Of a stretch of DNA of 64,000 bases, positions 9,086-18,921 are shown piece by piece. The notes under the pieces are model-generated. The model was not told the origin of the DNA. It saw only the letters and a program-made list of their open reading frames with translations, and did not search any database. Numbering within the stretch: the stretch's first letter is position 1; each line of letters begins with the position of its first letter. Origin of the DNA: Metabacillus kandeliae (GTDB lineage: Bacteria > Bacillota > Bacilli > Bacillales > Bacillaceae); assembly GCF_021166585.1 (NCBI RefSeq), contig NZ_JAJOZE010000001.1, positions 1,072,062 through 1,136,061 on the forward strand, given 5' to 3'. The translations under genes were made by a program, and so were the position numbers.

Positions 9086-9697
9086 TCATTCCTTATACGC
9101 TGCTCTTGTTTTCAAAAGCGCTTCTTTTACCCAATAGGAAGCGCAGAGTGCTGAAACACTTCCGGAAAAAAAGAGCAAAGAAACCGGTTTATAAAGCATC
9201 AGCCAAAAAACCAGGATTAAGCTTGTTAAAAATCCCAGAGTATGCAGCGGCGCACGCAAGGAAAGGAAAAAAGCGTAGTAAGAGTAGTGCGGGCTTCCAG
9301 TCTTAATCAGCCGGAAGAGCGCAAACAAATAAATGGCTCCAGCCATGTACAGTCCTGCAGCAGCAGGCCAGAACAGGGATGCAGAAACAAGCCCTGTCCC
9401 TGTAAGAATATAATAGAGAATACTAAAGACAGCCGCACATAACCCAGTATAGATCCAGCCGGTCAGCTGGCTTTGCACGTATTCCTCTTTAAACTTTTGA
9501 TAAAATTGCTTGTAAAGCGAATCAGGCTCATCCCCGTCCATCATTTTTCCGACAATGGCGGAGAGCGCTGCTGTTGCAGGGAAAAACCCGAACACCAGGA
9601 GTCCCCCTATAGAGAATACCAGCCATAAAAAATTTAAAAAGGCGAGTTTCATCACCCATTCGAAAAATATGTAAATTCCTTGTACAGCTCTGTTCAT
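9086..9697 (-). CDS. YesL-like DUF624 membrane protein
   Basis: 203 residues with about five hydrophobic helices; the N-terminus (MNRAVQGIYIFFEWVMKLAFLNFLW) and the GGLLVFGFFPATAAL segment are typical of DUF624 (YesL/YteU). Members are found beside carbohydrate ABC importers, often those using shared ATPases, but the molecular role is unknown. The ATG at 9697 has GGAAGGTGA upstream. A strong terminator lies between it and the importer, so the association is positional rather than one transcript. Confidence 0.8.
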   Translation of the reverse strand: MNRAVQGIYIFFEWVMKLAFLNFLWLVFSIGGLLVFGFFPATAALSAIVGKMMDGDEPDSLYKQFYQKFKEEYVQSQLTGWIYTGLCAAVFSILYYILTGTGLVSASLFWPAAAGLYMAGAIYLFALFRLIKTGSPHYSYYAFFLSLRAPLHTLGFLTSLILVFWLMLYKPVSLLFFSGSVSALCASYWVKEALLKTRAAYKE

Positions 9698-9811
9698 CCA
9701 GTCACCTTCCTATAGCAGCATTCCTGACTGGTACTCGTTCGCCAGCGAAGAAATTTTATTAACGTAATGTAATTATATCGATTTTATTATAATTAAAAAA
9801 TTCTTTTTAAA

Positions 9812-9848
9812 AGAAAAAGTCAGAACCACTGGGGTCCTGACTTTTTCT
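9812..9848 (-). terminator. spoVK terminator
   Basis: Stem AGAAAAAGTCAGAACC / GGTCCTGACTTTTTCT with one G-U pair on the minus-strand RNA. The stop codon of spoVK lies at the base of the stem. Confidence 0.75.
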
Positions 9849-10789
9849 TAAAACACGATATCGTTTGCCTTTATGGCAAGCAGCTCTTCCCTTGTATACC
9901 TGTCGCTGGTGAGCAGCCTCATTGCCTGCGTTCTGATCGACTTTTCAATAATATTCCGAATATACCGGCCGTTAGAGAATTTCGCCGGATGTGTTTCTGA
10001 TTTTACAAGGATCAGATGCTCTGAAATTTTCCATTCTGCATCCTGGCTTAAGCTGTATTCCCGCTCTTTTATCATTCTTTTCGCAATGTCCATCAGCTGA
10101 TCAACCGAGTAATCAGGAAAGTCGATCACGAGCGGAAATCTGGACTGCAAGCCTGGATTAATGGATAGGAATTGCTCCATTTCTCTTGAATAGCCCGCTA
10201 ATATCAGAATAAACTCATGCTGTTTATCCTCCATGTGCTTGACAAGTGTATCAATGGCCTCTTTGCCAAAATCCTTTTCTCCGCCTCTGGCAAGGGAGTA
10301 GGCTTCATCTATAAATAATATGCCGCCGATGGAGCGCTTGATTAAATCTCTCGTCTTTTGCGCAGTGTGACCGATATACTCCCCGACAAGGTCCGCTCTT
10401 TCCGCTTCAATTAAATGGCCTTTAGACAGCACATTCATCTGATGAAAGAGCTTCCCGATCAGCCTTGCAACGGTTGTCTTTCCCGTTCCGGGGTTTCCTT
10501 TAAACATCATATGAAGCGCTTGCTTGCCAGCCTTCAGCCCCTGCTCTTCCCTTTTTTTATTCACATAAAGCCATGCGTATATTTCTTTCATTGTCTGCTT
10601 CATTTCTTCCATGCCGACAAGAGCATTCATTTCTTCTTCAATATTCTTTAATATCGCATGTTTTTCCTGAACCTGGGGGAGCGGCGCCATTATCTCAGCA
10701 GCTTCAATCTTATCTTGTTTAGGTTTTTTTTGCCCATTTAAAATAATATTAATTTGTCCGTTGTTTTTATAAGTCACTGCCTGATCCAA
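9848..10789 (-). CDS. spoVK: SpoVK (SpoVJ), AAA+ ATPase of spore maturation
   Basis: CbbX-like AAA+ ATPase, 313 residues, needed late in sporulation in B. subtilis and made in the mother cell. Walker A MMFKGNPGTGKTTVARLIG near residue 90, Walker B GILFIDEAYSL, and the arginine-bearing NPGLQSRFP. The start is TTG at 10787-10789 with GAGGTGA 6-7 bases upstream; the N-terminus VTYKNNGQINIILNGQK matches B. subtilis SpoVK from its first residues. It follows hfq after a terminator, as in B. subtilis where hfq and spoVK are near neighbours. A sigma-E promoter would be expected but I could not place one convincingly. Confidence 0.96.
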   Translation of the reverse strand: MDQAVTYKNNGQINIILNGQKKPKQDKIEAAEIMAPLPQVQEKHAILKNIEEEMNALVGMEEMKQTMKEIYAWLYVNKKREEQGLKAGKQALHMMFKGNPGTGKTTVARLIGKLFHQMNVLSKGHLIEAERADLVGEYIGHTAQKTRDLIKRSIGGILFIDEAYSLARGGEKDFGKEAIDTLVKHMEDKQHEFILILAGYSREMEQFLSINPGLQSRFPLVIDFPDYSVDQLMDIAKRMIKEREYSLSQDAEWKISEHLILVKSETHPAKFSNGRYIRNIIEKSIRTQAMRLLTSDRYTREELLAIKANDIVF

Positions 10790-10957
10790 AGAGGTTCACC
10801 TCACGTTTCTCCTGATACTGTACACTGCTGGGTAGATTTCCGTGACAATTGCCTAACTGCTTCCCATTCTATATTTTTATGCTTATATACCGTATCTTTA
10901 ATATGTATTCGTTAAATCATGCCGTACAACCATCCAAATAAGCCAATCGTACAGAAA

Positions 10958-10987
10958 AACCCTGCAGCTGTATTTCGCTGCAGGGTT
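10958..10987 (-). terminator. hfq terminator
   Basis: Eleven-base perfect stem AACCCTGCAGC / GCTGCAGGGTT with an 8-base loop, followed on the minus strand by TTTTTC. It ends the miaA-hfq transcript. Confidence 0.85.
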
Positions 10988-10999
10988 CTATCGCTTTTT

Positions 11000-11224
11000 T
11001 TATTCTAATTCAAGCTGGATGTTCTTCTGCGGTGCAAAAGTTGAAATAGCATGTTTATAAATTAACTGTTGCTTACCTTCAGTTTCAAGCATTACGGTAA
11101 AGTTATCGAAGCCTTTAACAAGACCTCTGAGCTGGAAGCCGTTTAATAGGAATACTGTCACGAATGTCCCGTCTTTACGAAGCTGATTTAAAAACTGGTC
11201 CTGGATATTGATCGATTGTTTCAT
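11000..11224 (-). CDS. hfq: Hfq, Sm-like RNA chaperone
   Basis: 74 residues, the typical length in Bacillus. Forms a hexameric ring that binds A/U-rich RNA. Sm1 motif [22 protein letters not shown] and Sm2 motif ending YKHAIST are clear; the KH of YKHA lines the uridine pocket. AGGAGG lies before the ATG at 11224. Lies 39 bases after miaA with no terminator between, so co-transcription is likely. Confidence 0.97.
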   Translation of the reverse strand: MKQSINIQDQFLNQLRKDGTFVTVFLLNGFQLRGLVKGFDNFTVMLETEGKQQLIYKHAISTFAPQKNIQLELE

Positions 11225-11263
11225 GTTTCGTCCTCCTCATTTCTCTATGTCATATAGATTCGA

Positions 11264-12229
11264 TTAAAGTTTCAGCTTTCCTGCCGCATATGTAAAAATT
11301 TCAGCTTCCTTTTCCGCAGTATTGACGGGCGGAGTCATATCAAACCACTCTACATCCATCTTGTTGCGAAACCAGGTAAGCTGGCGTTTTGCATATCTTC
11401 TGGAGTTCTGCTTCAGTTCCTGCACTGCTTCCTGAAGCGGCACAGTCCCGTCTAAATAGCGGTAAAGCTCTTTATACCCGATGGCCTGGATAGACTGCAC
11501 ACCTTTTAGCCCGCTCTCATAAAGCCTGCTGACTTCATCGAGAAGCCCTTCCTCCATCATATGGTCCACTCTCTTGTTTATTCTTTCATAAAGGAGCTCC
11601 CTGTCAGCAGTCAAACCGATCAGCGCAGCATCATACTGCAGCACTTTTTTCTGTTTTTCAAGAAATTCAGTCATCGTTGAGCCTGTGCAATGGAATATTT
11701 CCAGTGCTCTGATTACTCTTCTGACGTTATTTGGATGAATTCTTGCAGCGGAAACAGGATCTTTCAGGGTGAGCTCTTCATGCAGAAAGGCTTCGCCAAA
11801 CCTCTGCAAGTCCTCTTCTTTCTGCCTGCGGAAGACCTCATCTGAAGCCGTTTCTGTAAACTCATAATCATACAGTACAGATTGGATATAAAGGCCTGTC
11901 CCGCCCGCTATGATGGGGAGCTTTCCTTTGGCCGAAATTTCCTGTATGCAACCTCTGGCCAATTCTTGAAACTCTGCAGCGGAAAAGTCTTCGGAAGGAT
12001 CTTTAATATCCAGCATGTAATGGGGAATGCCGTCCATTTCAGTTTTTTTGATCTTTGCGGTGCCGATGTCCATCCCTTTATAAACCTGCATGCTGTCACC
12101 GCTGATGATCTCTCCGTCCATCCGTTTTGCCAGTGCGATGCTCATCGCTGTTTTTCCGACAGCTGTCGGACCGATCACAGCGAGAAGCTTCTGTTTCGCG
12201 TTTGTCACATTTATCACTCTTTCGCTCAT
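11264..12229 (-). CDS. miaA: MiaA, tRNA dimethylallyltransferase
   Basis: Adds the dimethylallyl group to N6 of A37 in tRNAs reading UNN codons, the substrate later methylthiolated by MiaB (18922-20451). 321 residues: P-loop GPTAVGKT near residue 20, the DSMQVYKGMDIGTAK segment with the catalytic Asp, and GGTGLYIQSVLYDY. The ATG at 12229 has AAAGGG about 9-10 bases upstream; the N-terminus is some 7 residues longer than in B. subtilis, so a start slightly downstream is possible. Confidence 0.96.
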   Translation of the reverse strand: MSERVINVTNAKQKLLAVIGPTAVGKTAMSIALAKRMDGEIISGDSMQVYKGMDIGTAKIKKTEMDGIPHYMLDIKDPSEDFSAAEFQELARGCIQEISAKGKLPIIAGGTGLYIQSVLYDYEFTETASDEVFRRQKEEDLQRFGEAFLHEELTLKDPVSAARIHPNNVRRVIRALEIFHCTGSTMTEFLEKQKKVLQYDAALIGLTADRELLYERINKRVDHMMEEGLLDEVSRLYESGLKGVQSIQAIGYKELYRYLDGTVPLQEAVQELKQNSRRYAKRQLTWFRNKMDVEWFDMTPPVNTAEKEAEIFTYAAGKLKL

Positions 12230-12303
12230 GCTTTTTTCCCTTTAACATTATAGCATGAAAGACAGCGGAATCCTTGATTCATTATAGCCACGACAAATAG
12301 CGC

Positions 12304-12690
12304 CTAAACATCTATGCCGACAGGATTTGAAGTGTTCCCTCCAAATGCATGTTTGTGCGTTTTCTGCGGCGTATAGCTGTATACCGCTCCTCCTCTTGCT
12401 CTCCCTTCTGGCGAGACATAATTGCGGTAGGTCACGCCGTATACTTCGTGATAATGGCTGCCATCAGCTCTTGGGATAGCCGGTCCTGTCTTGCCGTACA
12501 ACCTGTGGTAATGCCCCTCGTCTAAGGTGGTCACACCTGAAAAGTAATGGAAATGTCCATCATAGGCATCACCGTTCGCCGGCTTTGTGATTTTGTTTAT
12601 CACGTGAAAATGCCCTTCTGCTTCGAGCGTTTCCAGCATGCACCAATGAGAATGAGAGGCTTTGTACGGCGGAACAAAAATGCATTTCAT
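12304..12690 (-). CDS. ymaF: YmaF-family histidine-rich protein
   Basis: 128 residues of unknown function, YmaF family, next to miaA as in B. subtilis. The sequence has six H-x-H motifs at residues 13, 27, 46, 60, 79 and 112, four of them preceded by G or S and followed by repeated aromatic residues (GHFHYF, GHYHRLYG, SHYHEVYG). This spacing suggests a small repeat domain with metal-binding potential, which is inference only. No signal peptide or membrane segment. AAAGGGG lies about 10 bases before the ATG at 12690. It lies between mutL and miaA. Confidence 0.8.
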   Translation of the reverse strand: MKCIFVPPYKASHSHWCMLETLEAEGHFHVINKITKPANGDAYDGHFHYFSGVTTLDEGHYHRLYGKTGPAIPRADGSHYHEVYGVTYRNYVSPEGRARGGAVYSYTPQKTHKHAFGGNTSNPVGIDV

Positions 12691-12729
12691 CGGAGGACAG
12701 CCCCTTTACCCAAAGCTCCAGAATTCTCT

Positions 12730-14592
12730 TCACATCACCCGCTTGAACATTTTCTCCATTTCATATGTAGAATAATGAACAATGATCGGTCTGCCATGCG
12801 GACAAGTAAACGGATCTTCTGATTTTCGCAAGCTTTCCAAAAGAGAAAAGATTTCATCGCTGCGGAGATGCCTGTTGGCTTTGATGGAGCCTTTGCAGCT
12901 CATTAAAATCGCAGCCTCTTCTCTTAATTTTTTTATGTCTGTTTTTTTGCTGTCAAGCACCTGCTGAAGAATTTCTTCAATCACCTCTTTTTCTTCACCT
13001 TTTGGAAACCATTGAGGATGGGAGCGGATAATAAAGCTGTTTCCTCCAAAGGGCTCGAGGAATACACCGGCTTTTTCCAATTCGCCTGCATGCTCATTCA
13101 GAATGATGGCTTCATCCTGCGCGTAGTGAAGGGTCAGCGGAACAAGCATTTCCTGAACCTCCTGCGCCACTTCACCGACTTTGCTGCGGTAATATTCATA
13201 TTTTATTCTTTCCTGTGCTGCATGCTGGTCAATAATATAGAGCCCATTTTCATTTTGGGCTAGAATATAGGTGCCGTGCATCTGGCCGATCGGATAGAGG
13301 GGAGGCACTCTGTATTCCTGTTTGCTTATTTGGCTATTCCCGCTGCTTAAAACAGTTTCTTCCTCAAAAAGAATCTCGTCATAATCCACTTCAGGCATAG
13401 CGGTCTTTGTTTCCTCCCGCTCTTCTTCCTTCCATTCTATGACTGGCGGAGCTTCTCTATTCAATTCATAAGAAGGCTGAGCAAAGGGCTTCTTTTCCTC
13501 CCTTATTTCAGACTTCTCCCTTGTTTCTGCATGTTCAAACAAAAGGGACTGCTGTTCTTCCTGCCGTTTCTCGGAACTTTTCTGCGGCGCTCCAGCCGGG
13601 ATAAGAGACTGCTTCTGAAAAGCTTTTTTAATCCCTGCAGCCATTACTTCATAAAGCTCCTGCTCCTTGCTGATCCGCACTTCAAGCTTGGCAGGATGAA
13701 CGTTAACATCCACAAGGATCGGATCCATAGTGATTTCCAAAAAAACAATCGGATAGCGGCCAATCGGCAAAAGAGTGTGATAGCCTTCCTGAATCGCTTT
13801 AACAAGCGGAAAGTTTTTTATGTAGCGTCCGTTCACAATAGTAGAAATATAGTTTCTAGAGGCTCTTGTGATTTCAGGAAGCGAGATATAGCCGCTGATG
13901 TCAAAATCCAGTGACTGAATGGAAATCGGGATCATTTTTTTAGCAATGGCGATCCCATATATCGCTGCGATGACCTGTCTTCTGTCCCCATTTCCGCTCG
14001 TATGAAGAAGCAGCTTCTCATTATGAAGCAGCCTGAAAGAAACCGAAGGATGGGCCATTGCAAGCCGGTTGACTGCGTCTGTAATGTTCCCGAGCTCTGT
14101 GTGAACAGATTTCATATATTTTAATCTTGCAGGGGTATTAAAAAATAGATTGGAAACCGTCAAATCTGTTCCTTTTCTTCCTGCAAACGGCTCATTTTCT
14201 TCCACATGGCCGCCTTTTAAAACAATGCGGGTGCCTGCATCATTTCCTGTTCCTGTTTTCAATTCCACATGTGACACAGACGCGATGCTTGGAAGAGCCT
14301 CCCCTCTAAAGCCAAGGGTTCTGATCCGGAATAAATCATTTTCATCTTTTATTTTGCTTGTTGCATGTCTGTGAAAACTTTCCAGTGCATCTTCAGGCTC
14401 CATGCCTTCCCCGTTGTCTATGACACGGATTTTTGAAAGGCCTGCTTCTTCAAGATGAATTTCAATGACTGTGCTGCCGGCATCAATGGCATTTTCAGCC
14501 AGTTCCTTTACAACAGAAGCCGGCCGTTCCACAACTTCACCTGCTGCAATTTTGTTGCTTAAATGATCGTCCAGCCGGACAATTTTCGGCAT
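12730..14592 (-). CDS. mutL: MutL, mismatch repair ATPase/endonuclease
   Basis: Couples mismatch recognition by MutS to strand nicking. 620 residues. N-terminal GHKL ATPase: [15 protein letters not shown] and [14 protein letters not shown] within the first 105 residues. A Glu/Lys-rich linker of about 100 residues varies between species. The C-terminal dimerisation/endonuclease domain has [20 protein letters not shown] and CPHGRP, so the nicking activity lacking in E. coli MutL is expected here. AAAGGGG lies upstream of the ATG at 14592. It follows mutS by 18 bases, one transcript. Confidence 0.98.
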   Translation of the reverse strand: MPKIVRLDDHLSNKIAAGEVVERPASVVKELAENAIDAGSTVIEIHLEEAGLSKIRVIDNGEGMEPEDALESFHRHATSKIKDENDLFRIRTLGFRGEALPSIASVSHVELKTGTGNDAGTRIVLKGGHVEENEPFAGRKGTDLTVSNLFFNTPARLKYMKSVHTELGNITDAVNRLAMAHPSVSFRLLHNEKLLLHTSGNGDRRQVIAAIYGIAIAKKMIPISIQSLDFDISGYISLPEITRASRNYISTIVNGRYIKNFPLVKAIQEGYHTLLPIGRYPIVFLEITMDPILVDVNVHPAKLEVRISKEQELYEVMAAGIKKAFQKQSLIPAGAPQKSSEKRQEEQQSLLFEHAETREKSEIREEKKPFAQPSYELNREAPPVIEWKEEEREETKTAMPEVDYDEILFEEETVLSSGNSQISKQEYRVPPLYPIGQMHGTYILAQNENGLYIIDQHAAQERIKYEYYRSKVGEVAQEVQEMLVPLTLHYAQDEAIILNEHAGELEKAGVFLEPFGGNSFIIRSHPQWFPKGEEKEVIEEILQQVLDSKKTDIKKLREEAAILMSCKGSIKANRHLRSDEIFSLLESLRKSEDPFTCPHGRPIIVHYSTYEMEKMFKRVM

Positions 14593-14610
14593 AAGGCCAC
14601 ATCCCCTTTA

Positions 14611-17196
14611 TCAGGACTTGAGTTTTTTCTGCAGCTCATAAAGCTGATTCAGCGCTTCAAGAGGCGTCATTTCAAGGATTTCCAGCTTCTTCAGCTTGTC
14701 CGCTATCGCTTTTTCCTTTTGGGCTTCCCTGTTTGGCTTTACTTCCTTTGCTTCAAAAAATGAAAGCTGCTCATCGGCTTCCGACAAAGCTTGAGGGGCA
14801 GCAGCCGGGACTGGCTTGTCGTTTTCTGCCCCGCTTTCAAGTGCTGCGAGGATCTCCTGTGCCCTTTTAATCAGCTCAGCCGGGAGTTCTGCAAGCTCGG
14901 CAACATGAATGCCATAACTTTTATCAGCCGCTCCATCAGCAATTTTGTGCAGAAAAACCACTTTTCCGTCTTTTTCAACAGCCCTGACATGAACATTTTT
15001 CAATCTTGCCAGCTGTTCTTCCAAAACAGTTAATTCATGATAATGAGTGGAAAAAAGCGTCTTCGCTCCAATATGTTCGTGAATATGCTCAATAATCGCC
15101 TGGGCAAGGGCCATTCCATCATAAGTTGATGTTCCTCTCCCAATCTCATCGAACAGGACAAGGCTTTTGTCTGTCGCATGAAGAATCGCATTTCTAGCTT
15201 CAAGCATTTCTACCATAAAGGTGCTTTGCCCTGAAATTAGATCATCTGCCGCACCGATTCTCGTAAAAATCTGATCAAAAAGCGGAAGTTCTGCTTCTTC
15301 AGCAGGCACAAAGCATCCAATCTGCGCCAGTATGCTTGTGAGTGCAATCTGCCGCATGTATGTGCTTTTCCCTGACATGTTCGGCCCAGTAATTAAGAGC
15401 ATTTCCTTTTCCGCATCCATCACGCAATCATTCGGCACATACTCCTGGCTGTTCATCACTTTTTCAACAACTGGATGGCGGCCATTTTTGATGTGCAAAG
15501 CATTTTCTGTAAAAATAGGTCTTGTATAGTGTCTTTTTTCACTGACTGCTGCAAAGCATTGCAGCACATCCAATTCAGAAATGCATTTTGCAAGAGACTG
15601 AAGCCTTGGTATATATTGTTTTACTTTTTCACGCAGCTCTAAAAAGAGCCTGTATTCCAAGTCCACCATTTTTTCTTCGGCTTCAAGGATAAGGGTTTCT
15701 TTTTCCTTCAGTTCAGGCGTAATAAACCGCTCGGCATTGGCAAGCGTCTGCTTTCTTTCGTAGCGCCCCTCTTTTAGATGCTGGAGGTTTGCTCTTGTAA
15801 CCTCAATATAATAGCCAAAAATCCGGTTGTAGCCGATTTTCAGCGAGCGGATGCCTGTGATTTCCCGTTCCTTTGCCTCAAGCTCTGCAATCCATGTTTT
15901 TCCGTTTCTGCTTGCATGCCTGTACTGATCAAGCTCCTGATGATAGCCATCCTTCATCATATTGCCGTCTTTTACACTGATCGGCGGCTGCTCAACAAGC
16001 GCATGCTCAAGCAGAGCACGAAGTTCTTCGCAAGGATCTATATTTTGGGCCATTTCACTTGTGTACTCGTTATCAAGCGAAGAAACCAGGTCTAAAATTC
16101 CCGGAATTTTTTCTAAGGACTTTTTCAGCTGGATTAAATCGCGGCCATTCACATTGCCGAATGCGACTCTTCCTGCCAGCCGTTCCAGGTCGTATACTTC
16201 TTTCAGGCTCTCCCGCAAATCTTCGCGTTCAAAATATTTCTCGAGAAAGACCTCGACAACGCCAAGCCGCTTTTCAATTTCTTTTTTTGAAAGAAGGGGC
16301 CTGTCAATCCATTGCTTGATCAGTCTTCCTCCCATAGCGGTTTTCGTTTCATCGAGAAGCCAAAGCAGCGAGCCTTTCTTTCCTTTTGCGCGGATGGTTT
16401 CTGTTAATTCAAGATTTCTTTTTGAATAATAATCCATTTTTACATACTGGTTTAATTGGAACAAGGTAACTTTCTGAAGATGATCAAGGCTCCTTTTTTG
16501 AGTCCTGTTTACATAGCGGTAAAGCCTTGAAAAAGCAGCTTTTAGTCCCGTGTCGCTCAAATGGCTTGACAGGGCTTCAGATGCTTCATCAGGTTCATCC
16601 TGGTCTTCTATCGAAACAGCAGCAGCACAGCGCTCTTTTATTTTCGCCAGTGCTTCTTCGGGAAAGTGACTGCTGACGACAATTTCCTTTGCACCAAGCG
16701 TATAAATTTCATTAATGACACCTTCTATGGTATCGACCGCTGCAGCGCCATTTTCCCCTGTTGTCAGGTCGGTCATAGCAAAGGCATAGCCTTTTCCGTC
16801 TTCTGCAAGGGATACAAGGAAATTGTTCTCTTTTTCCTGAACGCCTTTGCCTTCCATGACTGTTCCAGGTGTAATCAGCTGAACAACTTCGCGCCTGACT
16901 ACCCCTTTAGCCTGCTTCGGATCCTCTGTCTGTTCGCAGATGGCAACCTTATATCCTTTTTCTACAAGCTGTTCAATATATCCAGCGGAAGAATGATAAG
17001 GCACCCCGCACATCGGAATTTTTTCAGCTCCTCCGCCATCCCTGCTTGTCAGAGTAATTTCAAGCTCCTGAGATGCGTTAATGGCATCTTCAAAAAACAT
17101 TTCGTAAAAATCTCCTAATCTAAAAAACAAAAAGGCATCTAAATAGTCTGCCTTAATCTTCAAATATTGCTGAATCATTGGGGTATATTGAGCCAT
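14611..17196 (-). CDS. mutS: MutS, mismatch recognition ATPase
   Basis: 861 residues, full length for the family. Domain I has GDFYEMF, whose Phe-x-Glu stacks on and contacts the mismatched base. The C-terminal ABC-type ATPase has GPNMSGKST (Walker A), STFMVEM and [12 protein letters not shown] (Walker B). The extreme C-terminus ([11 protein letters not shown]) resembles a beta-clamp binding motif. GGAGG lies 6 bases before the ATG at 17196. First gene of mutSL, downstream of the cotE terminator. Confidence 0.98.
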   Translation of the reverse strand: MAQYTPMIQQYLKIKADYLDAFLFFRLGDFYEMFFEDAINASQELEITLTSRDGGGAEKIPMCGVPYHSSAGYIEQLVEKGYKVAICEQTEDPKQAKGVVRREVVQLITPGTVMEGKGVQEKENNFLVSLAEDGKGYAFAMTDLTTGENGAAAVDTIEGVINEIYTLGAKEIVVSSHFPEEALAKIKERCAAAVSIEDQDEPDEASEALSSHLSDTGLKAAFSRLYRYVNRTQKRSLDHLQKVTLFQLNQYVKMDYYSKRNLELTETIRAKGKKGSLLWLLDETKTAMGGRLIKQWIDRPLLSKKEIEKRLGVVEVFLEKYFEREDLRESLKEVYDLERLAGRVAFGNVNGRDLIQLKKSLEKIPGILDLVSSLDNEYTSEMAQNIDPCEELRALLEHALVEQPPISVKDGNMMKDGYHQELDQYRHASRNGKTWIAELEAKEREITGIRSLKIGYNRIFGYYIEVTRANLQHLKEGRYERKQTLANAERFITPELKEKETLILEAEEKMVDLEYRLFLELREKVKQYIPRLQSLAKCISELDVLQCFAAVSEKRHYTRPIFTENALHIKNGRHPVVEKVMNSQEYVPNDCVMDAEKEMLLITGPNMSGKSTYMRQIALTSILAQIGCFVPAEEAELPLFDQIFTRIGAADDLISGQSTFMVEMLEARNAILHATDKSLVLFDEIGRGTSTYDGMALAQAIIEHIHEHIGAKTLFSTHYHELTVLEEQLARLKNVHVRAVEKDGKVVFLHKIADGAADKSYGIHVAELAELPAELIKRAQEILAALESGAENDKPVPAAAPQALSEADEQLSFFEAKEVKPNREAQKEKAIADKLKKLEILEMTPLEALNQLYELQKKLKS

Positions 17197-17232
17197 ATAG
17201 TTCCTCCAGTGCAGTAATGCAAAACACGTTTC

Positions 17233-17241
17233 ATTATAACA
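17233..17241 (-). promoter_or_regulatory. Extended -10 promoter for mutSL
   Basis: TGTTATAAT on the minus strand, a TGn extension plus exact TATAAT, about 37 bases before the mutS ATG and after the cotE terminator. No good -35 is visible, which is tolerated by extended -10 promoters. Confidence 0.5.
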
Positions 17242-17304
17242 TAGGGAGAAGTGGAATGCGTGGCAGAAATCCCGGTGCAGGAAGAATGAGAGAAAAATAA
17301 AAAA

Positions 17305-17326
17305 CTAGGAAGATCCCTCTCCCTAG
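17305..17326 (-). terminator. cotE terminator
   Basis: Stem CTAGGAAG / CTCCCTAG (one G-U on the RNA) with a 6-base loop; on the minus strand it is followed by TTTTTTATTTTT. Separates cotE from mutS. Confidence 0.75.
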
Positions 17327-17332
17327 CGGAAA

Positions 17333-17875
17333 TTATTCATCTGCTTCCCCGACAATGAATTCCGGATCCAAGTCTTCAAATTCATCCTCCAGATCCTCTT
17401 GCCAGTCATCATCTTCATAGTTGCCATCTGGATGAACGGCAACGATTACTTTCGTTTCTCCAATAACCTCAGCATAGATTTCACGCTCTGCCTGAACGAC
17501 GATTTTGCCCCCATTCGGAGATATATTCACTTCAAGGCAGTTAGGCTGCTGAAGGACTTTTGCCAATACTTCATGCTCATCATCCAAGTAGTTGTTATCT
17601 TTATAGCGGAGCTTTATATTATCAACATACCGGACTCTTTCTGTTACAACTTCTGTCTTTGTATTTTCTGCATAGGCATACCAGACATTAATGTCATAAT
17701 ATCCTTCAACTTCAACCGACCTGTTAACTTTTTGCGCATCATATTTATGGTTGATAATCCAACCGCCCAGAATGCTTGCAGGCTTTTGTGAAGGAGCGAT
17801 TGTATGTGTGCACTGAGTAAATTTGCGCCCTTTCGCAACGACTGCTTTTGTAATAACCTCTCTGTAATCAGACAT
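17333..17875 (-). CDS. cotE: CotE, spore outer-coat morphogenetic protein
   Basis: Mother-cell protein that forms a ring around the forespore and organises the outer coat. 180 residues against 181 in B. subtilis. The N-terminus ([21 protein letters not shown]) and the acidic tail ([19 protein letters not shown]) are characteristic; the acidic C-terminus is the coat-assembly part in B. subtilis. GAGGAGGG lies upstream of the ATG at 17875. A sigma-E/sigma-K type -10 is seen upstream. cotE lies directly upstream of mutSL, as in B. subtilis. Confidence 0.97.
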   Translation of the reverse strand: MSDYREVITKAVVAKGRKFTQCTHTIAPSQKPASILGGWIINHKYDAQKVNRSVEVEGYYDINVWYAYAENTKTEVVTERVRYVDNIKLRYKDNNYLDDEHEVLAKVLQQPNCLEVNISPNGGKIVVQAEREIYAEVIGETKVIVAVHPDGNYEDDDWQEDLEDEFEDLDPEFIVGEADE

Positions 17876-17920
17876 GTGAACAAACCCTCCTCGGATTCAA
17901 TGGTCATTTCATTTTATGCC

Positions 17921-17948
17921 GGGCTCATTTAAATTGTTCTTTTACCCA
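17921..17948 (-). promoter_or_regulatory. Candidate late sporulation promoter of cotE
   Basis: CATAAAAT at 17921-17928 fits the CATAnnnT core of sigma-K (and is close to the sigma-E -10), with AACA 16 bases upstream fitting the short sigma-K -35. B. subtilis cotE has one sigma-E and one sigma-K promoter. Confidence 0.4.
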
Positions 17949-18116
17949 ATTGGAATAAAAGAATCATGCCTTACTTACCCACATAGTCCATTGTATGCTT
18001 CCACCGGAGAATATTTGCCCAAAATTTAGAAAAGCTTCATTCTTATTCTTTTATGTATTCACACCGGGTTCTCTCTGCTTTTGTTTTTTTAATTGGAGTA
18101 TGGATGGAATACGAAA

Positions 18117-18465
18117 AGAGGCTGGGAAATAAATGAAACCACAGTCCTTAAAGGCAAACAATGTCTGATTGATATGAATAGTTCATCTTGAGGAACAGGT
18201 TCGTTCCATTGCGCTGCAGCCACTCCCTTTCCGCGGGGAGGAAGGCTTTAGCCTCCTCGGCTTCGCCTGCGGGGTCTCAGCCTTTCCTCTACTTCCCGCA
18301 GGAGTTGAGTGGCTTCCGCTCCATTCCACTAAGGTTTACGATCCTTAGAAAGAATAAACTCTTATTAAACCAAATAAAAACCCGAACGATTAGAGGAGTA
18401 ATTCGCTTAAATCCACCTAATCATTCGGGTTTTTCATTATCTAAAGAACTTTTGTCCCAGCCTCT
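18117..18465. repeat. Palindromic intergenic element bounded by an 11-bp inverted repeat
   Basis: Between ricA and cotE. The ends are exact inverted copies (AGAGGCTGGGA at 18117-18127, TCCCAGCCTCT at 18455-18465). Inside is a long imperfect hairpin: AGCCACTC (18218-18225) pairs with GAGTGGCT (18307-18314) and GGAAGGCT with AGCCTTTCC, around CTTTCCGCGGGG...GCCTGCGGGGTCTC...CCCGCAGGAGT. The right end also holds a stem at 18377-18393/18417-18433 (AAAACCCGAA.. / ..TTCGGGTTTT) that is a good minus-strand terminator shape. No coding potential. The remaining gap (17876-18116) holds only the cotE promoter region. Confidence 0.7.
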
Positions 18466-18488
18466 AAGATTTATGCAGGAGAAACAGT

Positions 18489-18920
18489 TTAGAAGGAACA
18501 GCCGCCTGGACTGTTGTTTACCTTTGAACCTGTTTCACCCTTCAGGAGATCTCCGCCAGTAGAACGGATGACCTGATTTGTTACATGATTGGAGATGGTA
18601 TGTGCAACAAGCTGCAGCAAGTCATTGATTTCCAGCTGTGAATCCTTGAACTCCTGAATAATCGGAATGCCGTCCAATTCATCCTGCAGCATGTCAATTT
18701 TATCCTCCACCTGCTTCAGGGCCTCTGTCTTGCCGTAGTGCTGAAAATTTACTGCCTGTTTTTGAAGGCTTTTAATTTCAGCTATAATTCTGCTGATTTT
18801 CTGATTTTCATTAATTTGGGCTTCTGCCCTCTTAAAAAAATCCACTTCTTCCGTATCAGCAATCATTTTGGCAAGCTCACGGGCCTTCGCCACTACTTCA
18901 TCCTTTGAATAGACTGCCAT
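18489..18920 (-). CDS. ricA: RicA (YmcA), subunit of the RicAFT (Y-) complex
   Basis: 143 residues, mostly helical, YlbF/YmcA family. With RicF (YlbF) and RicT (YaaT) it forms an Fe-S-bearing complex that, in B. subtilis, partners RNase Y in mRNA maturation and promotes biofilm formation, competence and sporulation. The C-terminal GGCSF has the conserved cysteine associated with cluster binding. AGAGGTGA, inside the end of miaB, precedes the ATG at 18920; only one base separates the genes. No motif for an enzyme activity. RNase Y itself is encoded at 28289-29848. Confidence 0.94.
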   Translation of the reverse strand: MAVYSKDEVVAKARELAKMIADTEEVDFFKRAEAQINENQKISRIIAEIKSLQKQAVNFQHYGKTEALKQVEDKIDMLQDELDGIPIIQEFKDSQLEINDLLQLVAHTISNHVTNQVIRSTGGDLLKGETGSKVNNSPGGCSF

Positions 18921-18921
18921 C

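Noticed and set aside
8947-9306. Plus-strand 119-codon frame
   Set aside because: Spans a strong terminator and overlaps the YesL-like gene on the other strand.
18188-18562. Plus-strand 124-codon frame
   Set aside because: Lies in the palindromic element and runs into ricA on the other strand; no ribosome site.
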